Origin: Bacteroidales bacterium
GTDB lineage: Bacteria > Bacteroidota > Bacteroidia > Bacteroidales > UBA932
Direction: 5' to 3'
Length of the DNA stretch: 49,199 nucleotides
Assembly (NCBI GenBank): GCA_028724885.1
Contig: JAQYTJ010000052.1
Span: 1 to 49,199 of the forward strand
Numbering within the stretch: the stretch's first letter is position 1; the number at the start of each line of letters is the position of its first letter. The notes beneath the pieces were generated by a model, which searched no databases, was not told the DNA's origin, and saw only the letters and a program-made list of their open reading frames with translations. Positions 41,318 to 49,126 of the stretch are shown one piece after another. The position numbers and the translations under genes are program-made.

Positions 41318-41920
41318 ATGGGCGTCATAATAAATGTTGGACGACAGTTCGGCAGTGGCGGGCTGGGCGTCGCGAACGAGATAGGTAAGAAGCTTCACGT
41401 CAAAGTATACGATAAGGAACTGATCTCAAAAGCCGCAGAAGAAAGTGGCTTCAGCAAAGAACTGTTCATGAAAACCGACGAAAAGCGCAACCTCTTCAAT
41501 CTTTCCTCCTATTTTGTGACCGGACGATTCGGAGCTGTTCATAACTACATAGGGGATAATGACTTATTTAAGATTCAGAGTGACGTGATACGCAAAATTG
41601 CCGAGGGAGGGTCAGCAATTTTCGTAGGCAGATGCTCGAACTACATATTAAGAGACATGAAATGCCTAGATGTCTTTGTGACGGCACCTATGGAAGATAG
41701 GATAAAAAGAGTTGCAGAACGCTCAAATTTATCTCCTGAAGATGCTAAAAGCCTCATAGAAAAGAACGACAGAACAAGGGAGACTTATTACAATTTCTTC
41801 ACGTTCGGGAACTGGGGTCGTTCGACCGACTATGATTTGTGCATCGACTCATCGGTGCTAGGAATAGAGGGAACGGCTGAATTCATAATTGAATTCGGTA
41901 AAAAGGCTGGCCTGATTTAG
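41318..41920 (+). CDS. Cytidylate-kinase-like family protein
   Basis: A 200-aa P-loop protein of the cytidylate-kinase-like family. The glycine-rich motif is GRQFGSGGLGV (about 7-17), which lacks the exact GxxxxGK[ST] pattern but is typical of this branch. Further segments include YDKELISKAAEESG (about 30-43), VGRCSNYIL (about 103-111) and ERSNLSPEDAKSLIEKNDR. The true CMP kinase of this genome is at 30655-31341, so this one probably phosphorylates another nucleotide or metabolite. A longer frame from 41282 exists but begins upstream of the conserved MGVIINVG start. It is 4 bp from the serine hydrolase gene. Confidence 0.83.
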   Translation: MGVIINVGRQFGSGGLGVANEIGKKLHVKVYDKELISKAAEESGFSKELFMKTDEKRNLFNLSSYFVTGRFGAVHNYIGDNDLFKIQSDVIRKIAEGGSAIFVGRCSNYILRDMKCLDVFVTAPMEDRIKRVAERSNLSPEDAKSLIEKNDRTRETYYNFFTFGNWGRSTDYDLCIDSSVLGIEGTAEFIIEFGKKAGLI

Positions 41921-41924
41921 GAAT

Positions 41925-43217
41925 ATGATTGAAAAGAAAGCCAAAATAATTCTTGCGTCAGTCATTGCCTTGCTGGTCATTCTGGTCATAATCACCACAG
42001 CGGCAGCTAAAAAAAACAAAGACTTAGAAGAAGATATTCCAGAATACATCGCCGACCTGAATGCGACTCTCACGAACGAAATGAGCGACTCCCTTGGATT
42101 AGAGGGCTTGGACAGAAAAGTCAATGAATATATGACTGTCTGGGGGTTGCATGGCGTTTCGCTGGCTGTGATGCGCAATGACTCACTGCTCTTCGCCAAA
42201 GGTTTCGGGGAAGCAGATCAAGACGAGTCGATGGTTCCGGGGAAGATAATGAGAGTGGCTTCTGTATCAAAACTAATCACTGCAGCCGGAATAATGGTGA
42301 TGCAAGAAAAGGGACTGCTTAAGCTACAAGATAAGGTGTTCGGTCCTCAAGGCATACTGAACGACTCAGCATTCACTGCGGCCATAAAAGACACGAACTA
42401 TTATAAAATCACGGTAGAGCATCTCCTACGACACCAGGGCGGCTTTTCAAGACGTGGCGGAGACCCAATGTTCTCTACCAGATGGCTAATGATGCAGAAT
42501 CACTGGACAGAAGTACCGACGCACGAACAGCTGATGGTAACCCAGCTAAAGCGCCGACTGAATTTCGTGCCAGGGACATCACAATTCTATTCAAACTTCG
42601 GATACCTCGCCCTCTCGATGGTAATCGAGAAACTCTCTGGCCAGACTTACGAAGACTATATTCAAGAGAATGTTCTGAGGCCTGCTGGATGCAGAAATTT
42701 CAAAATCGCGGGAAACTATTATGCAGATAAATATCCCGACGAGGTTCGTTATTATGTCTACAAAGACGATGAGCCAGCAGAAGAGTTCAATAACAGCGGG
42801 CGTAAAGTAGAACGTTGTTACGGAGGAAATGACGTCACTGGACTATCTGGCGCAGGAGCCTGGGCAGCCTCAGCACCAGAGCTAGCGCTTTTCGTAGCCT
42901 CGATTGATGGAAAGCCTGAGGTTTCAGATATCATAAGTGAGGATAGCGTGAAGCAGATGACCGAATATTTCGACGAGAACACTTACTCGCTCGGATGGAA
43001 CGACACAAACCCACAGAAAGGCTGGACAAGGACAGGAACTCTTTCTGGCACGAGCGCATATATTAAATATTACCCTGATGGAGAGTGCTGGATATTCATA
43101 ACTAACACCAGCACTTGGAAAGGGCCTGGACTCGCTCGTTACACCGATGATCTGTTCGGAAAGCTGAAGACCTCTTATTCCTCGAAATTACCAGCCAGGA
43201 ATCTGTTCTATAAATAG
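41925..43217 (+). CDS. Serine hydrolase, beta-lactamase / PBP4-like family
   Basis: A 430-aa protein. The N-terminal membrane segment (8-26) is an anchor or signal, so the enzyme is periplasmic. Class C beta-lactamase/DD-peptidase motifs are visible: SxxK as SVSK in VASVSKLITAAG (about 111-122), and YxN as YSNFGY near 222-227. The third motif is probably the region with TRTGTLSGTSAY near 368-379. The family includes esterases and peptidases of cell-wall and peptide metabolism. True beta-lactamase activity is not implied. It starts 4 bp after the kinase-like gene and is probably co-transcribed with it. Confidence 0.85.
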   Translation: MIEKKAKIILASVIALLVILVIITTAAAKKNKDLEEDIPEYIADLNATLTNEMSDSLGLEGLDRKVNEYMTVWGLHGVSLAVMRNDSLLFAKGFGEADQDESMVPGKIMRVASVSKLITAAGIMVMQEKGLLKLQDKVFGPQGILNDSAFTAAIKDTNYYKITVEHLLRHQGGFSRRGGDPMFSTRWLMMQNHWTEVPTHEQLMVTQLKRRLNFVPGTSQFYSNFGYLALSMVIEKLSGQTYEDYIQENVLRPAGCRNFKIAGNYYADKYPDEVRYYVYKDDEPAEEFNNSGRKVERCYGGNDVTGLSGAGAWAASAPELALFVASIDGKPEVSDIISEDSVKQMTEYFDENTYSLGWNDTNPQKGWTRTGTLSGTSAYIKYYPDGECWIFITNTSTWKGPGLARYTDDLFGKLKTSYSSKLPARNLFYK

Positions 43218-43361
43218 AGCCATCGATTTATTGCATTCCAACAGGCACAGCGCAACGAAAATATTATCATTGACAAAAAAATCTTGACAAGGTTTTTCTG
43301 TTTTAATTTAATATTTCTGTTTGCTGTGGCTAAACTTGCCATCGAGAAAATTTACTTGGCT

Positions 43362-44048
43362 ATGAAAATCAAAGATTATTGCGAGAGTGAGAGGCCACGA
43401 GAAAAACTTCTTTCTAAAGGAGCTGGAGCGATGAGCAACGCCGAACTGCTGGCAATCCTGATAGGTTCGGGCACAAAAGACGAGAACGTGCTGGAAGTCT
43501 CTAATAAATTATTGAAAATCAGCGGTGGCAAGCTCTCGGACATTGCCAGCATGGACCCAGGGCAAATTACGAGCATTAACGGCATCGGCAAGAATAAATA
43601 TGCAGCCATCGCAGCTGCGTTCGAGCTGGGGAGAAGATGCACTTTGGAAGAACCGGGGATAGAGAAAAATTCCATCACCAACGCCGGAATGGTGTACAGA
43701 ATCATGATTCCGCACATGAAGGGGCTAGACCACGAAGAATGCTGGGTACTACTCTTGAATAGGGCGAATTATGTCATTCACAAAGAGATGATAGGCCTGG
43801 GGGGCATCACGTCCACTACCGTGGACACTAAAATAATAATGAAGAAGGCCCTAGACAAGAAAGCTTGTGGTATAATACTGGTGCACAATCACCCTTCTTC
43901 TAATCCAAGGCCGGGGAAAATGGATATGGAAGTCACGTCTTCGCTGAAGAAAGCTTCGCAGACGTTCGACATATCCCTGATAGACCACGTTATCGTCAGC
44001 GATGACAGTTATTACAGCTTCGCCGAGGACAGGGTAATAGAGATTTAG
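43362..44048 (+). CDS. radC: RadC family JAB/MPN metallo-domain protein
   Basis: A 228-aa protein, UPF0758/RadC. The N-terminal helix-hairpin-helix region (about 20-85) has GIGKNKYAAIAAAFELG. The C-terminal JAMM metallo-domain has VHNHPSSNPRPGKMD (about 174-188) with HxH and Asp ligands. RadC was named for DNA repair, but a direct role is doubtful; DNA-binding and a DNA-linked deubiquitinase-like fold are the established features. ATG 43362 is preferred because MKIKDYCESERPREKL is the conserved family start; 26 additional in-frame residues upstream look hydrophobic and unlike the family. Confidence 0.92.
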   Translation: MKIKDYCESERPREKLLSKGAGAMSNAELLAILIGSGTKDENVLEVSNKLLKISGGKLSDIASMDPGQITSINGIGKNKYAAIAAAFELGRRCTLEEPGIEKNSITNAGMVYRIMIPHMKGLDHEECWVLLLNRANYVIHKEMIGLGGITSTTVDTKIIMKKALDKKACGIILVHNHPSSNPRPGKMDMEVTSSLKKASQTFDISLIDHVIVSDDSYYSFAEDRVIEI

Positions 44049-44139
44049 AATTTAATTTTCATCTAAAACGTTATAAATGTTTTTAAAAATAGTATTCTTG
44101 TCCTCGGTGTTTATTGTTCAATATATAATTCATTATTCA

Positions 44140-45094
44140 ATGAGCAATATTATTCTTATTATCAGTAAAAAGCTTTGTTTACCCTTTGTCATTGGAGCGT
44201 TGGCCTTCCTTTCTGCATCTTGCCCAAAAGACTCCTCCGCATTGGAAACAGATTCTGCGGTCAATCTGGAATGTTCTAGCGTACAGATTGTACCTCTCGA
44301 AGACGCTCTTGCGACTCTGGGGAATTTCCTAAAAGAAAATGAATCCGGGATGAGTGCCACAAGATCTGGTTCACCTCGAGAATTCGCTTCCGTACATGCT
44401 TATTACATACCAGAGAGCTTTGAATACAAGACATCTACCAGATCCTTATGTGAAACCAGACAGGATAGCATTCCCGATGCCTATTTAGTAAACTTTGCCA
44501 ATGACGAGGGCTTTGCTGTCTTAGGGGCAAATTCCGCTGTCGCAGATATAGTGGCTGTGACAGAAAAAGGACAAATCAAGGACGATCTCACAGTGATTCT
44601 TGAAGAGGAAGAATTAGTTGATGACGATGACCCCTATGACGTGCAAGTAGACTCTATCGTGGTATACTGTGAAGAAGATGATGATTTCTACTCTTCAGCA
44701 GTATCAGCATCATCGGTTGTTTCCACATTGCTTTGTCAGGGAATCGATAGATATTCTACTAACGATGATTTTGGGAGGGCGGATTCCTGCTACAACTATG
44801 TTAATGGCGACTAACAATATGCTTGCTGATAATAAGCCTGTATTTATCTCTGCAATCCCACCGCGAGTAAAGAAATGGAAATATTGGCATTCTTGGATAA
44901 TAGATGGAGCAAAATACTCATCAGCTAGATCTAACCAATATTTTCTGCATTTTAATTTTAGATGGCAAAAGTATTGTAAACAGGGTGGTGGTAGTTTGTG
45001 CCATTTGTTATGCGGAATCGGATACTGTCCGAATTGTCCAAAAGGCCAAGCCTTAGAGAACGGAATAGCGAGAACCCCCTCTGCGGACTTCTAG
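44140..45094 (+). pseudogene. C10 (streptopain-type) peptidase gene, broken
   Basis: Reading from ATG 44140, a lipoprotein signal (FLSASC) is followed by a prodomain typical of C10 peptidases, with YLVNFANDEGFAVLGANSAV (about 119-138) and VAVTEKGQI. The frame stops at 44814. From about 44815 a different frame resumes as NKPVFISAIPPR and WHSWIIDGAKYSS, which is the family's region around the catalytic His, followed by FLHFNF. The catalytic Cys segment that should lie between these parts is missing, and a frame change joins them. I conclude that the gene has an internal deletion plus a frameshift. ATG 44077 is an alternative start. A functional prodomain-only protein (an inhibitor-like fragment) is possible. 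Confidence 0.68.
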
Positions 45095-45690
45095 TAGAAC
45101 ACTGCTGACCTGTTATGTTCTGCATATTCGTATGCAGAAAGCTAAGGACAGAATAATGGACCTGTGCAAGACACCCGTCATCAAGGATTCCAAATCCTTC
45201 CACGGACACCTTCCGGCCCCATCCGAAGTTGCGCAGGATGAGGTTTACCGTCGCAACATTCAGCCGAGAGGTCATCCGTCTCCATTATGGTCTCACTAGC
45301 CATCCAGAAGCCGAGCCTGCTCATGCACTATTTGCAATTAGCTGGCTGGCATATAGGCATTAAAAGGACACTTAGCACCACATTGGCCTGCCACATTTTA
45401 AGACGCACCACTGTTCCGAGAGCAGAGCCTCGGCGAGCGGATCCGCCAAGCACCAACCAGCGAGTCTCCTCAAGAACACAGTTGTCTCTAGAAGAGATAT
45501 GCTATGTGGCGCGTCGTGCTTTTGCCACGCGACGTAGAGTGGCTTTAGGGTAGTTGTAGTTAATGTGGGTATGTAAACACCCAAGATGTCATGTAGGGGG
45601 TCCGTATGGCAAACCCAGCTAGAGAGCATTGTACACAATAATGGTTCGCGCGGCAAAAGCATACGCTCATTGGTTGCAGCATTACAAAAT
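45095..45690. other. Decayed, apparently non-coding DNA
   Basis: This roughly 600-bp stretch lies after the broken C10 gene. Several open frames of 80-110 codons exist on both strands, but none resembles a protein I know, none has a promoter box, and their composition looks like random coding shadow. A short plus-strand frame at 45132-45299 (56 codons, starting MQKAKDRIM) is also unassigned. CTGCATA (45120-45126) and TATGCAG (45131-45137) form a perfect 7-bp stem with a TTCG loop. It is probably remnant DNA from an old insertion or deletion. Confidence 0.5.
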
Positions 45691-45697
45691 AACTGAC

Positions 45698-45768
45698 CCG
45701 TCATCCTGACGAAAGTCAGGATCTATATTATCGAAGGACTAGATCCTGAATCAAGTTCAGTATGACGG
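45698..45768. repeat. Three-armed dispersed repeat (REP/MITE-like)
   Basis: CCGTCAT (45698-45704) pairs with ATGACGG (45762-45768). Inside this outer stem are three arms: CCTGAC-GAAA-GTCAGG (45705-45720), ATCTA with TAGAT (45721-45725, 45740-45744) and CTGAA-TCAAG-TTCAG (45746-45760). The whole unit folds as a cloverleaf. The core CTGAATCAAGTTCAG is the kind of short sequence found as a dispersed repeat in many bacteria. A partial second copy lies at 45803-45828. Confidence 0.75.
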
Positions 45769-45802
45769 AGCAAGGTCGTCCAAGATGCCGGGAGGGTAAG
45801 AA

Positions 45803-45828
45803 AGCAGAATCAAGTTCAGGGCGACGGG
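45803..45828. repeat. Partial second copy of the repeat end
   Basis: AGAATCAAGTTCAGGGCGACGG closely matches the 3' end of the cloverleaf repeat (45747-45768). It lacks the first half. It suggests a truncated or recombined tandem unit. Confidence 0.6.
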
Positions 45829-45850
45829 GTGGGACGTTCGAGGGACTGCT

Positions 45851-45900
45851 CGTTCCAAGGTAATCACATACATCCTTTAACAGGGCTTGGGACTTGAACC
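45851..45900. repeat. Dispersed repeat, right copy
   Basis: This sequence, CGTTCCAAGG to GACTTGAACC, matches 71-122 at the left end of the window with a few substitutions and indels. Together with the cloverleaf element it makes up the composite repeat upstream of upp. The minus strand can be read as codons, but the frame differs from that of the left copy because of a 2-nt indel, which argues against a conserved protein. Confidence 0.6.
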
Positions 45901-45937
45901 ATTTTGGCTCCACTTTCGCCTGATAAAGATTTGAAAT

Positions 45938-45968
45938 TTTGATGGTAAGGAAATAATCCCTAATTTCG
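45938..45968 (+). promoter_or_regulatory. upp promoter
   Basis: TTTG (45938-45941), a 19-nt gap and TAATTTCG (45961-45968), a -7 box with one mismatch. The leader to the ATG at 45997 is about 24 nt. It lies downstream of the repeat block, so upp is insulated from the decayed region. Confidence 0.45.
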
Positions 45969-45996
45969 TGTTTCGGAAATCAATTTTCGAAAAGCC

Positions 45997-46650
45997 ATGA
46001 AAGTCATCAATCTTGGGGACTCAAATTCCGTCATCGGTAACATCATCGCCCAAATGAGGGACAGGAACGTTCAGAAAGATAGCCTGAGGTTTCGCTCTAA
46101 CCTAAAGAAACTTGGCAACATCTTCGCTTACGAGCTAAGCAAAACTCTGGACTACTACCCTAAAGACATAACTACGCCTCTCGCCACTGCAAGAGTTAAC
46201 GTATCGGACTCTAAGATCGTGGTCGCAACCATACTACGAGCCGGCCTGCCGCTGCACGAGGGGATATTGGAGATTTTCGACAAGGCCGAGAACGCTTTCA
46301 TCGCGGCATACAGGAAATACGACAAAGGCGATGACTTTCATGTGAACATCGAATATTGCACCTGCCCTTCGCTAGCTGGAAAGGTGCTTATTCTCGCTGA
46401 CACGATGCTGGCCACCGGGGCCTCAATAGAAGTCTCTTATAGGAGGCTGCTAGATGAAGGTGGCGAGCCGCTGCATACGCATTTCGTATGCCCTATCTCT
46501 AGCATCTACGCAATAGAATATATTCAGAAAAGATTTCCTGACAACACAACGCTCTGGACTGCGGCCGTCGATGAAGAACTTACCAGCCATTCTTACATCG
46601 TCCCAGGATTGGGGGATGCCGGAGACTTGTCTTTCGGGCCAAAACTATAA
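45997..46650 (+). CDS. upp: Uracil phosphoribosyltransferase
   Basis: A 217-aa enzyme that joins uracil and PRPP to give UMP, a pyrimidine salvage step complementary to udk in the same window. The PRPP-binding motif is LADTMLATGAS (about 132-142). ILRAGLPLHEG (about 78-88) and the terminal DAGDLSFGPKL are hallmarks of the family. The stop overlaps that of rpoN, so the two genes converge tail to tail. Confidence 0.95.
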   Translation: MKVINLGDSNSVIGNIIAQMRDRNVQKDSLRFRSNLKKLGNIFAYELSKTLDYYPKDITTPLATARVNVSDSKIVVATILRAGLPLHEGILEIFDKAENAFIAAYRKYDKGDDFHVNIEYCTCPSLAGKVLILADTMLATGASIEVSYRRLLDEGGEPLHTHFVCPISSIYAIEYIQKRFPDNTTLWTAAVDEELTSHSYIVPGLGDAGDLSFGPKL

Positions 46651-48072
46651 TTCTTTGCGAAGCCGAGCTTTAGGAATCGCAAGCTGATCGCGGTACTTGG
46701 CAATAGTACGGCGGGCTACCTTATAACCACGCTTATTCATCTCCGCAACCAGCTGGTCATCAGTCAGAGGCTTGTGCTTATCTTCAGCGTCAACGCATTC
46801 ACGAAGAGCCTTCTTAAGTTCTCGCGTAGAGACTTCTTCGCCTTCCTGATTCTCCAGGCCTTCGGAGAAGAAGAACTTGAGAGGATATATTCCGAAATGA
46901 GTTTCAATGTATTTGCTGTTAACCACTCGCGAAATAGTGGAAATATCAAAACCTGTCTTCTCCGCTATGTCTTTCAGCACCATTGGCTTCAGGTTAGACT
47001 CGTCCCCATCCAGGAAGTAATCATGCTGATAATCTATTATAGCCTGCATCGTGCTCTGGAGGGTGTTATGGCGTTGTTTAAGCGCTTCGACGAACCACTT
47101 GGCCGAATCCAGTTTCTGTTTTACGAACGTGGCCGCTTCTTTTTGCTTCTTGTCGGAAGAGCCTTGAGCCTGTTCAAGCAGCTCAGCATATTTCCTGTTC
47201 ATGCGTATTTCCGGAATATTGAATCGCGGCATTGAAAGCTTCAGCTGGCCGTTCTCGACGTTCAGCACGAAGTCTGGGACTATCTGCTGAGCCTGATCAT
47301 TGTAAGAATCATCTATCTGGCCACCAGGAGAAGGGTTCAGCTTCATTATCTTCGACATCGCAGCCCTCATATTGTCCTCCGTTAGTCCTAGCTTTGATAT
47401 TATTTTCTGGAAATGCTTGTTAGAAAACTCATCGAAATGATTCTGGATTATCTTCTCGGCATTCCTAACATCCGGGGTCTGATTCATGGCCTTAAGCTGG
47501 AGGAACAGGCACTCCTGAAGGTTCCTCGCGCCCACGCCAGTAGGCTCGAAATCCTGAATTACTTTGAGCAATTGCAGAACCTCATCAGGGTTGGTCTCGA
47601 TATTTTCCTTGAAAGCCAAGTCGTCCACTATGCTGTCGATGTCTCTCCTTAAGTAGCCATCATCATCCAGACTGCCTATTATGAAAGCTGCTACGTCGCG
47701 CTGATGCTTTCCCATATTCCTGAAGCCTAGCTGGTACATGAGGCTCTGCCTGAAACTCTCCTTTACGGAGAAGGTATTGTACTGAGGACGCTCGTCCTTG
47801 CCATAATTATTCACGTGAAGGTTATAGTAAGGGACCGGATCGTCGTCATCATTACTTATCTCGTCAATGGAAACGTCCCTAGCCTCCTCCTGATCATCAT
47901 CCTTCTTCTCTACCGGCGTGTCATCGAGGACTGGATTTTCATCCAGTTCATCACGAATCTTCTGCTCAAGCTCCTGAATCGGGAGCTCAATCAGTTTTAT
48001 CGTCTGAATCTGGAGTGGAGACAGCTTCTGAGTCTGCTTCATCTCCAGCCCTTGTTTGAGCATATCTGCCAT
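46645..48072 (-). CDS. rpoN: RNA polymerase sigma-54 factor
   Basis: A 475-aa sigma-54 factor. Region I is the Gln/Leu-rich activator-interaction N-terminus (MKQTQKLSPLQIQTIKLIEL, near 11-30). Region II is an acidic spacer (about 45-85). Region III holds the core-binding and DNA-crosslinking domains, and the C-terminal RpoN box ARRTIAKYR (453-461) recognises the -24 element. It transcribes only with an AAA+ activator such as the one at 29433-30590. ATG 48072 shares a base with the upstream stop (TGATG); ATG 48063 is an alternative. The last six bases (CTATAA) contain both the rpoN stop and the opposite-strand upp stop. Confidence 0.95.
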   Translation of the reverse strand: MADMLKQGLEMKQTQKLSPLQIQTIKLIELPIQELEQKIRDELDENPVLDDTPVEKKDDDQEEARDVSIDEISNDDDDPVPYYNLHVNNYGKDERPQYNTFSVKESFRQSLMYQLGFRNMGKHQRDVAAFIIGSLDDDGYLRRDIDSIVDDLAFKENIETNPDEVLQLLKVIQDFEPTGVGARNLQECLFLQLKAMNQTPDVRNAEKIIQNHFDEFSNKHFQKIISKLGLTEDNMRAAMSKIMKLNPSPGGQIDDSYNDQAQQIVPDFVLNVENGQLKLSMPRFNIPEIRMNRKYAELLEQAQGSSDKKQKEAATFVKQKLDSAKWFVEALKQRHNTLQSTMQAIIDYQHDYFLDGDESNLKPMVLKDIAEKTGFDISTISRVVNSKYIETHFGIYPLKFFFSEGLENQEGEEVSTRELKKALRECVDAEDKHKPLTDDQLVAEMNKRGYKVARRTIAKYRDQLAIPKARLRKEL

Positions 48073-48566
48073 CACTTCCTTTTTAATTCCATGTCAGTCT
48101 CGTGTTTTTTGGTTCGATTGAACAGCGGGAACTGCGCGCTTTCTTTAATCACCAGACATCCAGGATACTTTTCTTTCAATTCTTCAGCAAGCTTCAATGC
48201 CTCAGATTTCGTTCTGAAATCCCCGGCGGTCACTCTAAAGAACGGGATTTGATAAGACCTGTAAACCGTAACATCTGGAAACGTATTCTTAAAATTAGTT
48301 ACGACGGCCTCGGACTCGCCTCTTGCTGTCTGTTTATTGTCATTGAATATCCTGACTCTGTAAACTACGACATTCCTTGCAGTGTTTGAAGCAAGCTGGG
48401 AGGAGAACGAATTCATGATGGCTTGTGACTGATGCACGCTCACGTCGGAAGGCAAGACATTAAAAATTGTCTTACCAACTAGCGAGGAATCAACAACTTG
48501 CTCTTGCGCCCGCATATTTAATAAAGCGCATAATGCTATAAAGAATATTCCTAAAGCCTTTTTCAT
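48072..48566 (-). CDS. SPOR-domain-like secreted protein
   Basis: A 164-aa protein with a signal peptide (1-20, ending MRAQE). The C-terminal half looks like a SPOR domain: YRVRIFNDNKQTARGE (about 68-83), VYRSYQIPFFRVTAGDFRTK (about 99-118) and a terminal helix YPGCLVIKES. SPOR domains bind denuded septal peptidoglycan. The gene lies between the lipoprotein gene and rpoN with 4- and 1-bp overlaps. It is therefore expressed with rpoN, a layout that links envelope/division proteins to sigma-54 only by position. Confidence 0.8.
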   Translation of the reverse strand: MKKALGIFFIALCALLNMRAQEQVVDSSLVGKTIFNVLPSDVSVHQSQAIMNSFSSQLASNTARNVVVYRVRIFNDNKQTARGESEAVVTNFKNTFPDVTVYRSYQIPFFRVTAGDFRTKSEALKLAEELKEKYPGCLVIKESAQFPLFNRTKKHETDMELKRK

Positions 48567-49033
48567 TCGTTCGATAATTTATTTAGGTCTAAATCTTTGA
48601 ACTTAAAAGTCTTGCCTACTCCGTTCTTCAATGTGACGTGAGCCTCGACATCGGTCGTGAAACCTTCAAGGCTACCGTTCTTCAAGAGAACCATGACTTG
48701 TCCCAGCCCAACGCTCTCGCTGAGTTCAGCTGAACAAGGCAGGTCGTAAACCTTGACGCTCTTCTTATCTACAAATAATGAATCGGCAGAATAAATCGCA
48801 AAATCTTCACCGTTATATTTCAGCATGCCGTTCACCTTCGTGATAGTGAACCCCATCGCTGGATTGTCTATCCCGATAGCCAGCACAGCGTCGGCAGAAC
48901 GGAAGCCCTTCGGTGAGAATGACTCCAGCCCTACGGATGTTATTTTAATATCCTTTACCTTAGAGCAAGAAGGAATCATCGCCAGCAACAGCACGCCGGC
49001 GAAAATCGATATGATGGTTTTAACTCTTCCCAT
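48563..49033 (-). CDS. LEA14-like lipoprotein, unknown function
   Basis: A 156-aa protein. The signal peptide ends in the lipobox IPSC (Cys at 23), so it is a lipoprotein. The rest looks like a beta-sandwich of the LEA type 2 / WHy-like kind, with ITSVGLESFSPKGFRSADAV, LAIGIDNPAMGFTITKVNG and a final FKFKDLDLNKL. This resemblance is weak. ATG 49033 is preferred because the longer frame to 49072 begins upstream of the promoter at 49051-49058. It is the first gene of the rpoN operon. Confidence 0.72.
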   Translation of the reverse strand: MGRVKTIISIFAGVLLLAMIPSCSKVKDIKITSVGLESFSPKGFRSADAVLAIGIDNPAMGFTITKVNGMLKYNGEDFAIYSADSLFVDKKSVKVYDLPCSAELSESVGLGQVMVLLKNGSLEGFTTDVEAHVTLKNGVGKTFKFKDLDLNKLSNE

Positions 49034-49050
49034 ACGCTTTCCAAAACGTA

Positions 49051-49058
49051 CAAATATA
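49051..49058 (-). promoter_or_regulatory. -7 box of the rpoN operon
   Basis: Minus-strand TATATTTG, an exact match, lies 17 nt before the ATG at 49033. No properly spaced TTG is visible. It sets the start of the lipoprotein gene. Confidence 0.45.
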
Positions 49059-49088
49059 GGAAAAATCTCCAATTAACGTAAAAATGCA

Positions 49089-49096
49089 TATCTTTG
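49089..49096 (+). promoter_or_regulatory. -7 box for miaB
   Basis: TATCTTTG, an exact match, lies 30 nt before the ATG at 49127. It is divergent from the rpoN-operon -7 box. No clear -33 TTG is visible. Confidence 0.45.
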
Positions 49097-49126
49097 CCAA
49101 AGCGTTCAGAACAGCTTCGCATACTC

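Noticed and set aside
45132..45299. Short 56-codon plus-strand frame in the decayed region
   Set aside because: No promoter, no recognised similarity, and the neighbouring frames are equally open. It is not called as a gene.
44958..45704. Minus-strand frames of about 105-110 codons at 44958-45275 and 45372-45704
   Set aside because: Compositionally odd (Trp- and Cys-rich or low complexity) and antisense to a broken gene or repeat. No promoter or motif was found.
45690..45900. CRISPR array
   Set aside because: The repeat units are unequal, imperfect and nested in hairpins, without regular spacers, and no cas gene occurs in the window.
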